Assembly (NCBI RefSeq): GCF_016598615.1
Contig: NZ_CP066831.1
Coordinates: 2,046,001-2,110,000 of the forward strand
Reading direction: 5' to 3'
DNA from: Streptomyces liliifuscus
Lineage (GTDB): Bacteria > Actinomycetota > Actinomycetes > Streptomycetales > Streptomycetaceae
DNA length: 64,000 nucleotides
Positions 36,097-44,814 of this stretch are shown one piece after another; positions within the stretch are counted from its first letter, which is position 1, and each line of letters starts with the position of its first letter. Both the position numbers and the translations under genes were made by a program. The notes beneath the pieces were generated by a model. That model saw only the letters and a program-made list of their open reading frames with translations. It did not search any database and was not told where the DNA came from.

Positions 36097-36513
36097 TTGT
36101 CCACCGTCATCGAGCAGCCCGTAGAGGCCCGTCTCGTCGCCGCGGCTCCGCGGATGCCGAGCATTCCCGCAACACTCCGATACGACCCGCACGACCCCTT
36201 CGCCGTCCGCATGTCCTTCCCGGCCCCGGCCACGCTCGAAGGCGTGGACGTGATCTGGACCTTCGCCCGCGAACTCCTCGCCTCGGGCCTGGAGGAGCCG
36301 GTGGGACGCGGGGACGTCCGCGTGCGGCCGTACGGGTACGACCGCATCGTCCTGGAGTTCCACGCCCCGGAGGGCACCGCCGTGGTCCACGTCCGCACGG
36401 GCGAGCTGCGGCGCTTCCTGGAGAGTACGACCCAGGTCGTGCCCTTCGGTCTCGAACATCTGCACCAGGATCTGGACCAGCAGCTCGCCGAGTTGCTGCG
36501 GGACGCCTGCTGA
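36097..36513 (+). CDS. SsgA-like protein (SALP) of sporulation and cell division
   Basis: A 138-residue SsgA/SsgB-family protein: IPATLRYDPHDPFAVRMSFP, VIWTFARELLASGLEEPVGRGDVRV, and C-terminal FLESTTQVVPFGLEHLHQDLD. SALPs occur in sporulating actinomycetes and direct septum positioning and spore-wall assembly; SsgB recruits FtsZ. Which paralogue (SsgA to SsgG) is not certain. TTG 36097 was chosen: GGGAG lies 7 nt upstream and the family N-terminus begins at STVIEQPVE. Two dyads in the upstream region suggest developmental control. Confidence 0.9.
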   Translation: MSTVIEQPVEARLVAAAPRMPSIPATLRYDPHDPFAVRMSFPAPATLEGVDVIWTFARELLASGLEEPVGRGDVRVRPYGYDRIVLEFHAPEGTAVVHVRTGELRRFLESTTQVVPFGLEHLHQDLDQQLAELLRDAC

Positions 36514-36528
36514 CCCCTTCCGGAGAGG

Positions 36529-37371
36529 TCAGCGCCCCTTCCCCAGCAGGGTGTTGAGCTCGCCGTAGTCGAGTCCGCCGGCCAGCGACTCGTACGTTCC
36601 CGTGTCCAGCAGCTCCCGCGCGGCACGGCGGACAAGCGCGTGTGCGGCCTGCGCGATTCCCGAGCCGACGCTGATCCGGGCGACGCCGAGTGAGGACAGC
36701 TCGGCGACGGACGGGGCGCCGGGGCCGGCCATCACGTTGAGCGGGCCGTCCACGCCCTCGGCCAGAGCCTTGACGGTGACCGGGTCGACGGGACCGGGCA
36801 CGAAGACTCCGTCGGCCCCGGCGGCGAGGAAGGCGGCGGCGCGCTCCAGGGTGGCGGCCAGGTCTCCGGCTCCCCGCAGATACGTGTCGATGCGGGCGTT
36901 GACGAACAGCGGTACCCCGGCCGAGTCGGCGGCCTCCCGGGCGGCCGCGATCCGCTCGGCCTGCTCGGCGACCGACCGCAGGGCCTCACCGCCCCTGCGC
37001 GCCTGGTCCGGCCCGTACAGGGCGTCCTCGATGTTCACGCCCACCGCGCCGGCCGCCAGCACCGCGCGGACCGTGTCGCCGACGCCCTGGGCGTCCTCGG
37101 CGTAGCCGGTCTCGATGTCGGCGCTCACCGGCACCCGGACGGCGGCCGCGATGAGCCCGACGGCCTCGAGTGCGCGGTCCCGGTCGAGACGGTCGCCGTC
37201 GGCGGCGCCCAGGTCCCAGGCCAGGCCCGCACTGGTGGTCGCGACGGCAAGGGCTCCCGCCTCCTCGACGACACGGGCGCTCACGGTGTCCCAGGCGTTG
37301 GCGAGGACGAGGGGCCGGCCGGGGATGTGCAGCTCGCGGAAGGTCAGGGCCTGTGCACGGAGATCTGTCAT
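36529..37371 (-). CDS. Isocitrate lyase/phosphoenolpyruvate mutase family protein
   Basis: A 280-residue (beta/alpha)8 barrel: LVLANAWDTVSARVVEEAGA, PVSADIETGYAED (Mg-binding Asp) and GVNIEDALYG. It lacks the KKCGH loop of isocitrate lyase, so it belongs to the PEP-mutase-like branch with carboxy-lyase or phosphonate-type activities; the substrate is unknown. ATG 37371. Convergent with the SsgA-like gene, 15 bp apart. Confidence 0.9.
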   Translation of the reverse strand: MTDLRAQALTFRELHIPGRPLVLANAWDTVSARVVEEAGALAVATTSAGLAWDLGAADGDRLDRDRALEAVGLIAAAVRVPVSADIETGYAEDAQGVGDTVRAVLAAGAVGVNIEDALYGPDQARRGGEALRSVAEQAERIAAAREAADSAGVPLFVNARIDTYLRGAGDLAATLERAAAFLAAGADGVFVPGPVDPVTVKALAEGVDGPLNVMAGPGAPSVAELSSLGVARISVGSGIAQAAHALVRRAARELLDTGTYESLAGGLDYGELNTLLGKGR

Positions 37372-37527
37372 ACGGACGAGCCAACCACCGGGGCGGCCGG
37401 CTTGGCTGGCAGGAATCCGACACGTACGTGGGCCGCCCCGGCGGACCTCACGGCCCCGACCGGGCTCCCACCACACCACTCACCCGGACGGGGCCGGCTC
37501 CCGGGCAACCCCGACCGCTCCTGCCCC

Positions 37528-38196
37528 TCAGCTCCCGGGCACGCCCGTAGTCGTCATCACCAGGGTCACCGCCGAACGCACCTCCTGGACCGCCTTCTTC
37601 AAGGCGGGAGTCGTCGCCCCGCTGCGTTCGGCCAGGTCCTCGATCCGCTGCTTGTACTGCCGCTGTTCCTTGCCCGACAGCAGGGTGCGCAGCTCGGCCC
37701 CGGCGGCGAGGGCGACGAGCGCCGCGTCGTGCTCGGGCACGTCCTCGACGGGCGTCGGCCCCTCCAGTACCTCCCGGGCCTCCTCGCGCAGCCTGTCCAC
37801 GACGGCGACGCGGTCGATCTCGTACTCCACGGACGGGAACACCCCGAGCACCCGTGTCTTCTCCGCGCGCAGGTATCCGTCGGCGGCGAGCTGCGCCCGT
37901 ACGGCGTCCAGGGTGACGCGGGCCCGAAGGCTCACCCAGGTCTTCCACCTGTGCGGGCGGGACTCCTCGACCAGTTCCAGGAGCCCGTCGAGGACGGGGT
38001 CGCCGGTCTGGGCGTCGGGGTCGGTGGGCGTGGCGATGCCGTCCACGTCGGCGAGCAGCCCGCGCTGTGCCAGCTCGGTGAGGGCACCGGCCCGGACGAT
38101 ATGGGGGAGGTGGGCGGCGTCGGTGACCTTCAGCTTCGTGGTGTCCCAGGCCAGCAGGTAGAGCCGGGCGGGCAACGAGAGGGAACCGTCGGGCAC
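37528..38196 (-). CDS. GPP34 (GOLPH3/Vps74-like) family protein
   Basis: A 222-residue protein with the GPP34 pattern: SLPARLYLLAWDTTKLKV near the start, LRAGALTELAQRGLL-like helix, and a C-terminal helix RSGATTPALKKAVQEVRSAVTL. Eukaryotic GOLPH3 binds PI4P on Golgi membranes; the many Streptomyces paralogues have no known role, possibly peripheral membrane binding. GTG 38196 with AAGGAG upstream. Divergent from the ABC-F/UvrA-like pair. Confidence 0.88.
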   Translation of the reverse strand: MPDGSLSLPARLYLLAWDTTKLKVTDAAHLPHIVRAGALTELAQRGLLADVDGIATPTDPDAQTGDPVLDGLLELVEESRPHRWKTWVSLRARVTLDAVRAQLAADGYLRAEKTRVLGVFPSVEYEIDRVAVVDRLREEAREVLEGPTPVEDVPEHDAALVALAAGAELRTLLSGKEQRQYKQRIEDLAERSGATTPALKKAVQEVRSAVTLVMTTTGVPGS

Positions 38197-38336
38197 GGGG
38201 TCTCCTTGGTGCGGTCGAGGTGGGGGCTCACGTTAATTCGTTGACAGCCGTGAGAGCCCTTCGTACGGTGTATGACGGTTCTGTTGTCGCCGATTGGAGA
38301 AGGACGTTGCTCGTCTGAGGTCCTGAGACACCTCGT

Positions 38337-38356
38337 CACACATGTATTCGTGTGTG
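38337..38356 (+). other. Leader hairpin upstream of the second ABC-F gene
   Basis: CACACATG-TATT-CGTGTGTG folds to an 8-bp stem (one G-T pair) in the 322-bp divergent gap, about 165 nt before the ABC-F start. An open frame beginning at the ATG inside it (38342) runs into the ABC-F gene without stop, so I cannot separate a leader peptide from an extended N-terminus. Antibiotic-protection ABC-F genes often carry attenuating leaders. Confidence 0.4.
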
Positions 38357-38518
38357 CGCAGCGTGCGACCTCGGCATTCGAGCCGTCCTCCCGGAACAGG
38401 GCCTTCCCCTTTCCTCCCAGGATGCCTTGAGGACCTCTGTCCGTCCTCCCGGCCGTCGTCGCCGCCCCTGTGTCTCGATACGCGTTGCCCTGACCGCATC
38501 AAGTACCGCGAGGCGCGT

Positions 38519-40150
38519 ATGTCAACCTTCCCCACCTCCATCACCTGTACCTCCCTTTCCTTCGCCTGGCCGGACGGCACCCCCGTCTTCGACGATCTGC
38601 AGGTGGCCTTCGGACCCGGCAGGACCGGACTCGTCGGCGTCAACGGTTCGGGAAAATCAACCCTGTTGAAGCTGATCGCCGGGCAACTGACCCCGGCCGA
38701 CGGCACCGTGCGTGTCGCGGGCGAGGTCGGCTACCTGCCGCAGAACGTCACCCTGGACACCGGTCTGCGGGTCGACGAGGCGCTGGACATCGCCGCCAAG
38801 CGGGCCGCGCTGCACGCCATCGAGGCGGGCGACGTGTCCGAGGCGCACTTCGACGTCGTGGGCGACGACTGGGACGTGGAGGAGCGAGCCGTCGCCACCC
38901 TCGGCGAACTCGGCCTCGGCCACATCGAGTTGGATCGCACCATCGGCGAGGTCTCGGGCGGCGAGTCGGTCCTGCTGCGGCTGGCCGCACTGCTGCTGCG
39001 CCGGCCCGACGTCCTCCTCCTCGACGAGCCCACCAACAACCTCGACCTGTACGCCCGCCGGCGGTTGCACGCGGCTGTCGAGGCCTGGTCGGGAGTCATG
39101 ATCGTGGTCAGCCACGACCGTGAACTCCTGGAGCTGGTCGACCAGATCGCCGATCTGCGTTCCGGCGAGGTGACGTGGTACGGCGGCAACTACTCGATGT
39201 ACGAGGAGGCGCTCGCCACCGAGCAGGACGCGGCCGAGCGGATGGTGCGCGTCGCCGAGTCCGATCTGAAGAAGCAGAAGCGTGAACTGGCCGACGCACA
39301 GGTCAAGTTGGCCCGGCGCAAGAAGTACGGCCAGAAGATGTTCGAGCAGAAGCGCGAGCCGAAGATCGTCATGGGTGCCCGCAAACGCGCCGCCCAGGAG
39401 TCCGCGGGCAAACACCGCATCATGCACGAGGAGAAGCTGGCCGAGGCCAAGGAGCGGCTCGACGAGGCCGTGGACGCCGTACGGGACGACGACGAGATCC
39501 GCGTCGACCTGCCGTACACGGCCGTGCCGCCGGGCCGTACCGTACTCACGCTCCTGGACCTGGAGTTGGCGTACGGCGCGAGCGTGGGCAACTTCGATCT
39601 GCGCGGGCCCGAGCGGGTCGCGCTGATCGGGCGCAACGGGTCGGGCAAGACGACCCTGCTGCGGACGATCGCCGGCGAGCTGGCGGCTGTCTCCGGCGAG
39701 GCGCGGGCGCATGTGCCCCTGCGTTTCCTGCCGCAGCGGCTCGACGTGCTCGACGACGAGCTGACGGTCGCCGAGAACGTGGCCCGCTTCTCGCCCGGCG
39801 CGACCAACAACCGGGTCCGGGCACGGCTGGCCCGCTTCCTGTTCCGGGGCGCGCGGGCCGACCAGCGGGCGGCGACGCTCTCCGGCGGCGAACGCTTCCG
39901 GGCGGCGCTGGCCGCGCTGATGCTCGCCGAGCCCGCGCCGCAGGTCCTGATGCTGGACGAGCCGACCAACAACCTCGACATGGCGAGCGTGCGGCAGCTC
40001 ACCACGGCCCTGGAGTCGTACGAGGGAGCGCTGGTCGTGGCCAGCCACGACGTGCCGTTCCTGGAGTCGATCGGGATCACCCGCTGGCTGCTGCTGGAAG
40101 GAGGAGAACTCAGGGAAATCACGCCAGAAGCTGTCGGGTATCCCGGCTAG
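38519..40150 (+). CDS. ABC-F family ATP-binding protein (second in window)
   Basis: A 543-residue, two-NBD protein: VNGSGKSTLLKLI, VSGGESVLLRLAALLL, LLLDEPTNNLD; then GRNGSGKTTLLRTI, LSGGERFRAALAALML, LMLDEPTNNLD. The linker between is long, coiled and basic (KKQKRELADAQVKLARRKK and following), as in ribosome-protection members. Residues after 510 end quickly, so no long C-terminal extension. ATG 38519 with GCGAGG upstream; the upstream extension in frame is Ser/Pro/Arg-rich and not conserved-looking. It is 10 bp from the UvrA-like gene, forming an operon with a likely resistance function. Confidence 0.88.
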   Translation: MSTFPTSITCTSLSFAWPDGTPVFDDLQVAFGPGRTGLVGVNGSGKSTLLKLIAGQLTPADGTVRVAGEVGYLPQNVTLDTGLRVDEALDIAAKRAALHAIEAGDVSEAHFDVVGDDWDVEERAVATLGELGLGHIELDRTIGEVSGGESVLLRLAALLLRRPDVLLLDEPTNNLDLYARRRLHAAVEAWSGVMIVVSHDRELLELVDQIADLRSGEVTWYGGNYSMYEEALATEQDAAERMVRVAESDLKKQKRELADAQVKLARRKKYGQKMFEQKREPKIVMGARKRAAQESAGKHRIMHEEKLAEAKERLDEAVDAVRDDDEIRVDLPYTAVPPGRTVLTLLDLELAYGASVGNFDLRGPERVALIGRNGSGKTTLLRTIAGELAAVSGEARAHVPLRFLPQRLDVLDDELTVAENVARFSPGATNNRVRARLARFLFRGARADQRAATLSGGERFRAALAALMLAEPAPQVLMLDEPTNNLDMASVRQLTTALESYEGALVVASHDVPFLESIGITRWLLLEGGELREITPEAVGYPG

Positions 40151-40160
40151 CTTCGGCGGT

Positions 40161-42542
40161 ATGAGCCAGTTGACCACCGGTACACATCCGCCCGCCACCG
40201 GCCCTGACCAGCCCGTTTCCGGTACGCACTCGTTCATCGGGGTGGTCGGGGCCCGTGAGAACAACCTCCAGGACGTGACCCTGCGCATCCCGAAGAGCCG
40301 GCTGACGGTCTTCACCGGGGTGTCGGGGTCGGGGAAGTCGTCGGTCGTCTTCGACACGATCGCGGTCGAGTCGCAGCGCCAGCTGAACGAGACCTTCACC
40401 TGGTACGTCCGCAACCGGCTGCCGAAGTACGAGCGGCCGCACGCGGAGGCCATCGAGGATCTCTCGCCCGCGATCGTCGTCGACCAGAAACCGGTCGGCG
40501 GGCACTCCCGGTCGACGGTGGGCACGATGACGGACGTGTACTCGGTGATCCGGGTGCTGTTCTCGCGGCACGGCAGTCCGAGCGCGGGCCCGGCCACCGC
40601 GTACTCGTTCAACGATCCGTCGGGCATGTGCCCCGAGTGCGACGGCCTCGGGCGCACGGTCCGGCCCGACTGGGACCGCATCCTGGACCCGGACCTGTCC
40701 CTGGCGGACGGCGCGATCCGCTTCCCGCCGTTCGCCGCCGGGACCTGGCAGGGGCAGGGGTACACGAACACCACCGAACTCGACCCGCACAGGCCCGTAC
40801 GCGAATTCACCACGGCCGAGCGGGAGTTCCTGCTGCGCGGGCGCCCCGGCAGCAAGGTCACCATCAGCGGCTCGGGCGGCACCTGGAGCACCGACTACGA
40901 AGGACTCGCCGACCGTTTCGAGCGGCTGTATCTCAAGCGGGACCTGTCCGCGCTCAGCCAGAAGACACGTGACCAGGTGCAGGGCTATATGACGGAGGGG
41001 CTCTGCCCCATGTGCCGGGGCGCTCGGCTGAACGAGGCGGCGCTCGCCACCCGGATCGGCACCGGGCCCGCCGGGCGGTCCGGCCTGTCCATCGCCGACT
41101 GCGCCCGGATGCAGATCAGCGACCTGATCCCCGTACTGAAGGACATCGACGACCCGGTCGCCACACCGGTCGCGGCCGCCGCCGTGGCCTCGCTGGAGCG
41201 GATCGAGGCGATCGGGCTCGGCTATCTCAGTCTGGACCGGGAGACCTCGACGCTGTCCGGCGGGGAGGGGCAGCGGCTGAAGATGGTCCGGCACCTCGGG
41301 TCGAGCCTGACCGGAATGACGTACATCTTCGACGAGCCGAGCGTCGGGCTGCACCCGCGTGACGTGGGGCGGCTCGGGGATCTGCTGCTGCGGCTGCGGG
41401 ACAAGGGGAACACCGTGCTGGTCGTCGAGCACGACCCGGACGTCATCGCCCTCGCCGACCACATCGTCGACATGGGACCGCGGGCGGGAGCGGACGGCGG
41501 ACGGGTCGTCTTCGAGGGGACGCCCGTCGAGCTGGCCTCGGCCGACACCCCGACGGGCCGCTGTCTGCGCCGCCGCACCGAGGTGAAACGGCGGACACGG
41601 ACGGCCACCGGCGGGCTCTGGGTGAAGGGCGCCGGTCTGCACAACCTGCGGGACGTGACGGTCGAGTTCCCCACGGGGGTACTGACCGCGGTGACCGGTG
41701 TCGCCGGCTCGGGGAAGAGCACGCTCGTCTCGAAGGAGTTCACGGCCGCGCACCCGGACGCCGTGGTCGTCGACCAGTCGTCCATCGGCATCTCGGCGCG
41801 ATCGACTCCGGCGACGTACCTCGGTGTCATGGACACCGTTCGGAAGATCTTCGCGCGGGAGACGGGCGTGGAGCCGGGCCTGTTCAGCTTCAACTCCGAG
41901 GGGGCGTGCGGGACTTGTCAGGGGCGCGGGGTCAGCTACACCGACCTCGCGTTCATGGACCCGGTGACCACGACCTGCCCCGACTGCGAGGGGCGGCGCT
42001 TCAAGGACGAGGTGCTGCGGCTGACCGTGGGCGGCAACTCCATCGTCGACGTACTGGAGATGACGGCAGATCAGGCCCTGGGCTTCTTCGAGGACCCGGG
42101 TGTACGACGCCGCCTGCGGGCTCTACGGGACGTGGGACTCACATATCTGACACTCGGTCAGCCACTCTCCACTCTCTCCGGCGGGGAACGCCAGCGCATC
42201 AAACTCGCGACCCGGCTCCACAGGACCGGAGCGGTGTACGTGCTCGACGAGCCGACCACCGGTCTGCACATGTCGGACGTCGACGGCCTGCTCGCCCTCC
42301 TGGACCGGCTGGTCGACGCGGGCAACACCGTCCTCGTCGTCGAACACAACCTCGATGTCGTCGCCCACGCCGACTGGGTCATCGACCTGGGGCCTGACGG
42401 CGGCAAGGAGGGTGGGCTGGTCGTCTTCGAGGGGACGCCCGGGCAGCTGCTGGAGGCGGAGGGGTCGTTCACGGCGGAGCACCTTCGGCGGTTCGTGGGG
42501 CAGGACTCCGCCGGGGCACTGACGGACATCACCAGGTCGTGA
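40161..42542 (+). CDS. UvrA-like ABC ATPase (UvrA2/DrrC type), probable drug resistance
   Basis: A 793-residue excinuclease-UvrA-like protein: Walker A GVSGSGKSSVVFDT and GVAGSGKSTLVSKE; signatures STLSGGEGQRLKM and STLSGGERQRIKL; zinc-finger cysteine pairs CPECDGLG, CPMCRGAR, CGTCQGRG and CPDCEGRR. It is about 150-200 residues shorter than repair UvrA, consistent with loss of part of the insertion/UvrB-interaction regions, as in UvrA2 and DrrC proteins that protect DNA from intercalating drugs. Transcribed right after an ABC-F gene. Confidence 0.9.
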   Translation: MSQLTTGTHPPATGPDQPVSGTHSFIGVVGARENNLQDVTLRIPKSRLTVFTGVSGSGKSSVVFDTIAVESQRQLNETFTWYVRNRLPKYERPHAEAIEDLSPAIVVDQKPVGGHSRSTVGTMTDVYSVIRVLFSRHGSPSAGPATAYSFNDPSGMCPECDGLGRTVRPDWDRILDPDLSLADGAIRFPPFAAGTWQGQGYTNTTELDPHRPVREFTTAEREFLLRGRPGSKVTISGSGGTWSTDYEGLADRFERLYLKRDLSALSQKTRDQVQGYMTEGLCPMCRGARLNEAALATRIGTGPAGRSGLSIADCARMQISDLIPVLKDIDDPVATPVAAAAVASLERIEAIGLGYLSLDRETSTLSGGEGQRLKMVRHLGSSLTGMTYIFDEPSVGLHPRDVGRLGDLLLRLRDKGNTVLVVEHDPDVIALADHIVDMGPRAGADGGRVVFEGTPVELASADTPTGRCLRRRTEVKRRTRTATGGLWVKGAGLHNLRDVTVEFPTGVLTAVTGVAGSGKSTLVSKEFTAAHPDAVVVDQSSIGISARSTPATYLGVMDTVRKIFARETGVEPGLFSFNSEGACGTCQGRGVSYTDLAFMDPVTTTCPDCEGRRFKDEVLRLTVGGNSIVDVLEMTADQALGFFEDPGVRRRLRALRDVGLTYLTLGQPLSTLSGGERQRIKLATRLHRTGAVYVLDEPTTGLHMSDVDGLLALLDRLVDAGNTVLVVEHNLDVVAHADWVIDLGPDGGKEGGLVVFEGTPGQLLEAEGSFTAEHLRRFVGQDSAGALTDITRS

Positions 42543-42563
42543 CGGAGGGTGCGGGGCGGTGGG

Positions 42564-42591
42564 GGCTGGTCGCGCAGTTCCCGGCGCCCCT
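42564..42591 (+). repeat. Dispersed Streptomyces repeat, copy 7
   Basis: GGCTGGTCGCGCAG and TTCCCGGCGCCCCT, two bases from the consensus. It is 21 bp after the UvrA-like gene and upstream of the co-directional DDAH gene. Confidence 0.8.
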
Positions 42592-42729
42592 TCGGCGCGG
42601 AGCGCCTCGCGGATACGGACACACCCGCCACAATCCCCTCTCCAGCCCCGCACCCCGGGGGGCTGTTGCGACTCCGGCATGGGCTGCATGATGTGCGGGG
42701 ACACACCCGGCCGAGACGGAGAAACGCAC

Positions 42730-43506
42730 GTGCCCAGCCAGAAAGCCCTCATCCGCCGCCCGAGCCCCCGCCTGGCCGAGGGTCTGGTCACGCACATCGA
42801 GCGCACGAAGGTCGACGTCGAGCTGGCGGTCGAGCAGTGGGAGGCGTACGCGGAGGCGCTGCGTACGCACGGCTGGGAGACCGTCGAGGTGGAGCCCGCC
42901 GACGACTGCCCGGACTCCGTGTTCGTGGAGGACGCGGTGGTCGTCTACCGCAACGTGGCGCTGATCGGCCGCTCCGGCGCGGAGTCGCGGCGCGGTGAGA
43001 CCGCCGGGGTCGAGCAGACCGTGGCGCGACTCGGCTGCTCGGTGAACTGGGTGTGGGAGCCGGGCACGCTCGACGGCGGCGACGTCCTGAAGGTCGGCGA
43101 CACGATCTACGTCGGCCGGGGCGGACGGACCAACGGGGCCGGCATCCAGCAGCTGCGGGCCGCCTTCGAACCGCTGGGCGCCCGAGTCGTCGCCGTACCG
43201 GTGAGCAAGGTGCTGCATCTGAAGTCGGCGGTCACCGCGCTCCCGGACGGCACGGTCGTCGGGCACGAGCCGCTGGTGGACACCCCGTCGATCTTCCCGC
43301 GCTTCCTCGGGGTACCGGAGGAGTCCGGCGCCCATGTGGTGCTCCTGGGCGGCGGCAAGCTGCTGATGGCGGCCAGCGCACCCAAGACCGCCGAGCTGTA
43401 CGCCGATCTCGGCCACGAGCCCGTCCTCGTCGACATCAGCGAGTTCGAGAAGCTCGAAGGCTGTGTGACATGCCTCTCGGTCCGACTCAGGGGGCTGTAC
43501 GCCTGA
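42730..43506 (+). CDS. Dimethylarginine dimethylaminohydrolase (DDAH)
   Basis: A 258-residue amidinotransferase-fold hydrolase. Substrate carboxylate/guanidinium residues lie in DDCPDSVFVEDAVV, the general-acid His in VLHLKSAVTALPDG, and the catalytic Cys in the terminal GCVTCLSVRLRG. It converts N-omega-methylated arginines to citrulline and methylamines; arginine deiminase is longer. GTG 42730 follows GGAG by 10 nt; an upstream ATG at 42679 is possible but adds unconserved residues. Stand-alone gene. Confidence 0.9.
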   Translation: MPSQKALIRRPSPRLAEGLVTHIERTKVDVELAVEQWEAYAEALRTHGWETVEVEPADDCPDSVFVEDAVVVYRNVALIGRSGAESRRGETAGVEQTVARLGCSVNWVWEPGTLDGGDVLKVGDTIYVGRGGRTNGAGIQQLRAAFEPLGARVVAVPVSKVLHLKSAVTALPDGTVVGHEPLVDTPSIFPRFLGVPEESGAHVVLLGGGKLLMAASAPKTAELYADLGHEPVLVDISEFEKLEGCVTCLSVRLRGLYA

Positions 43507-43586
43507 ACGACCGACGGGGACACCCGTTCGCCCCCTGGGACCTGCGGTGTCCGCCAGGTGGGCGATTCAAGGAAGCGGCTCTTGGT

Positions 43587-43616
43587 GATCTCCGGAGAGA
43601 TCGTCCCTGATCAGGG
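43587..43616 (+). terminator. Inverted repeats after the DDAH gene
   Basis: GATCTC-CGGA-GAGATC (43587-43602) is a perfect hairpin and CCCTGATCAGGG (43605-43616) a perfect 12-bp palindrome. They lie 80-110 bp after the DDAH stop and before the desaturase operator; the first could terminate DDAH transcription, the second could be a binding site. Confidence 0.5.
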
Positions 43617-43633
43617 CCCTTTACGTCGCGCTT

Positions 43634-43683
43634 AACCTACGGCATCGTAACCTACGGATACGTAGCCTACGATGCCGTAGGTT
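43634..43683. promoter_or_regulatory. Triple-dyad operator upstream of the acyl-ACP desaturase
   Basis: Three TACG-N4-CGTA dyads (43638-43649, 43653-43664, 43668-43679) repeat with an exact 15-bp period, each preceded by CC. In addition the outer 16-bp arms 43634-43649 and 43668-43683 are exact reverse complements. The array ends 39 bp before the GTG start, so it should overlap the promoter. A TetR-type fatty-acid regulator is the likeliest binder. Confidence 0.75.
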
Positions 43684-43722
43684 GTGTGAACGCTCAGCAT
43701 TTACGTCCCCCCTGGAGCCCCC

Positions 43723-44703
43723 GTGACGATCACTTCTCCCCATCTCGGCAGCCCGTCCTCCGACTGGACCGACGCACGGCTGCTGTACGCGTTGGAAGAA
43801 GTGGTGGAGACCGAACTCAACCGTCATCTGAAGGTCGCCAAGGACTGGATGCCGCACGAGTACGTGCCCTGGTCCGACGCCCGCAACTTCCCCGGCATCT
43901 TCGAGGACGGCGAGGCCTGGGACAAGGAACAGTCCAAGGTCACCGAGCTCGGCCGAATCGCGCTGGTCGTGAACCTCCTCACCGAGGACAACCTGCCCAG
44001 CTACCACCACGAAATCGCTTCCCTCTTCGGCCGTGACGGCGCCTGGGGCACCTGGGTGCACCGCTGGACCGCCGAGGAGGGCCGCCACGGCATCGTGATG
44101 CGCGACTACCTGCTCGCGTCGCGCGCCGTGGACCCGGACAAGCTCGAAGAGTTCCGTATGCAGCACATGAGCGAGGGCTTCGAGTCGGACAACCGCCACT
44201 CGATGCTGCACTCCGTCGCGTACGTCGCATTCCAGGAGCTCGCGACCCGCGTATCGCACCGCAACACCGGCCACCAGTCGGGCGACCCCGTCTGTGACCG
44301 CATGCTGGCGCGCATCGCGACCGACGAGAACCTGCACATGGTCTTCTACCGCAACCTCCTCAAGGCCGCGTTCGAGCTCGCCCCCGACCTCACCATGCAG
44401 GCCGTGCGGGACGTCATCGTGCAGTTCCGGATGCCCGGACACGGCATGCCCGGCTTCGAGCGGGCCGCCGCGCAGATGGCGATCGGCGAGGTCTACAACA
44501 TGCGGATCCACCACGACGACGTGCTGATGCCGGTGCTGCGTCACCTCAGGGTCCTGCAGATCGACGGTCTGGGCCCCGAGGGCCTCAAGGCCCAGGAAGA
44601 GCTCGGTCTCTACATGGGCGGGCTCGACGCCGAGGCCTCGAAGTTCGACGAGAAGCTCGCGGCTCGCAAGGCGCGGATGGCGGCGCGCGCCGCGGCCGTC
44701 TGA
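43723..44703 (+). CDS. Acyl-ACP desaturase (ferritin-like di-iron)
   Basis: A 326-residue soluble di-iron desaturase. Iron ligands are in WTAEEGRHGIVMRDY (EExxH) and ATDENLHMVFYRN (DExxH), with the earlier Glu in the ETELNRHLKVAKDW helix. It places a double bond in acyl-ACP using O2 and reduced ferredoxin, adjusting membrane fluidity. GTG 43723 with CTGGAG upstream. A striking operator array sits immediately upstream, so expression is likely tightly regulated by lipid state. Confidence 0.93.
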   Translation: MTITSPHLGSPSSDWTDARLLYALEEVVETELNRHLKVAKDWMPHEYVPWSDARNFPGIFEDGEAWDKEQSKVTELGRIALVVNLLTEDNLPSYHHEIASLFGRDGAWGTWVHRWTAEEGRHGIVMRDYLLASRAVDPDKLEEFRMQHMSEGFESDNRHSMLHSVAYVAFQELATRVSHRNTGHQSGDPVCDRMLARIATDENLHMVFYRNLLKAAFELAPDLTMQAVRDVIVQFRMPGHGMPGFERAAAQMAIGEVYNMRIHHDDVLMPVLRHLRVLQIDGLGPEGLKAQEELGLYMGGLDAEASKFDEKLAARKARMAARAAAV

Positions 44704-44789
44704 CCGATTGGCTCGGGCGAGTCGTTCAACTGCGGCTCGTCGAGGGCTGAGCCCGCCCACGCGGCGGAGCCGCATATCGACACAGCCCC

Positions 44790-44807
44790 GCGCCCCTTCC
44801 GGGGCGC
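44790..44807. repeat. Short dispersed-repeat hairpin, copy 8
   Basis: GCGCCCC-TTCC-GGGGCGC, a perfect 7-bp stem, is the hairpin end of the dispersed repeat without the TGGCTGG part. It lies between the convergent desaturase and HEAT-like genes, 7 bp from the latter's stop. Confidence 0.7.
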
Positions 44808-44814
44808 CCCCGAC

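Noticed and set aside
40161..42542. Housekeeping repair gene uvrA
   Set aside because: The protein is about 150-200 residues shorter than canonical UvrA and sits in an operon with an ABC-F gene, so a UvrA2/DrrC-like role is more likely.
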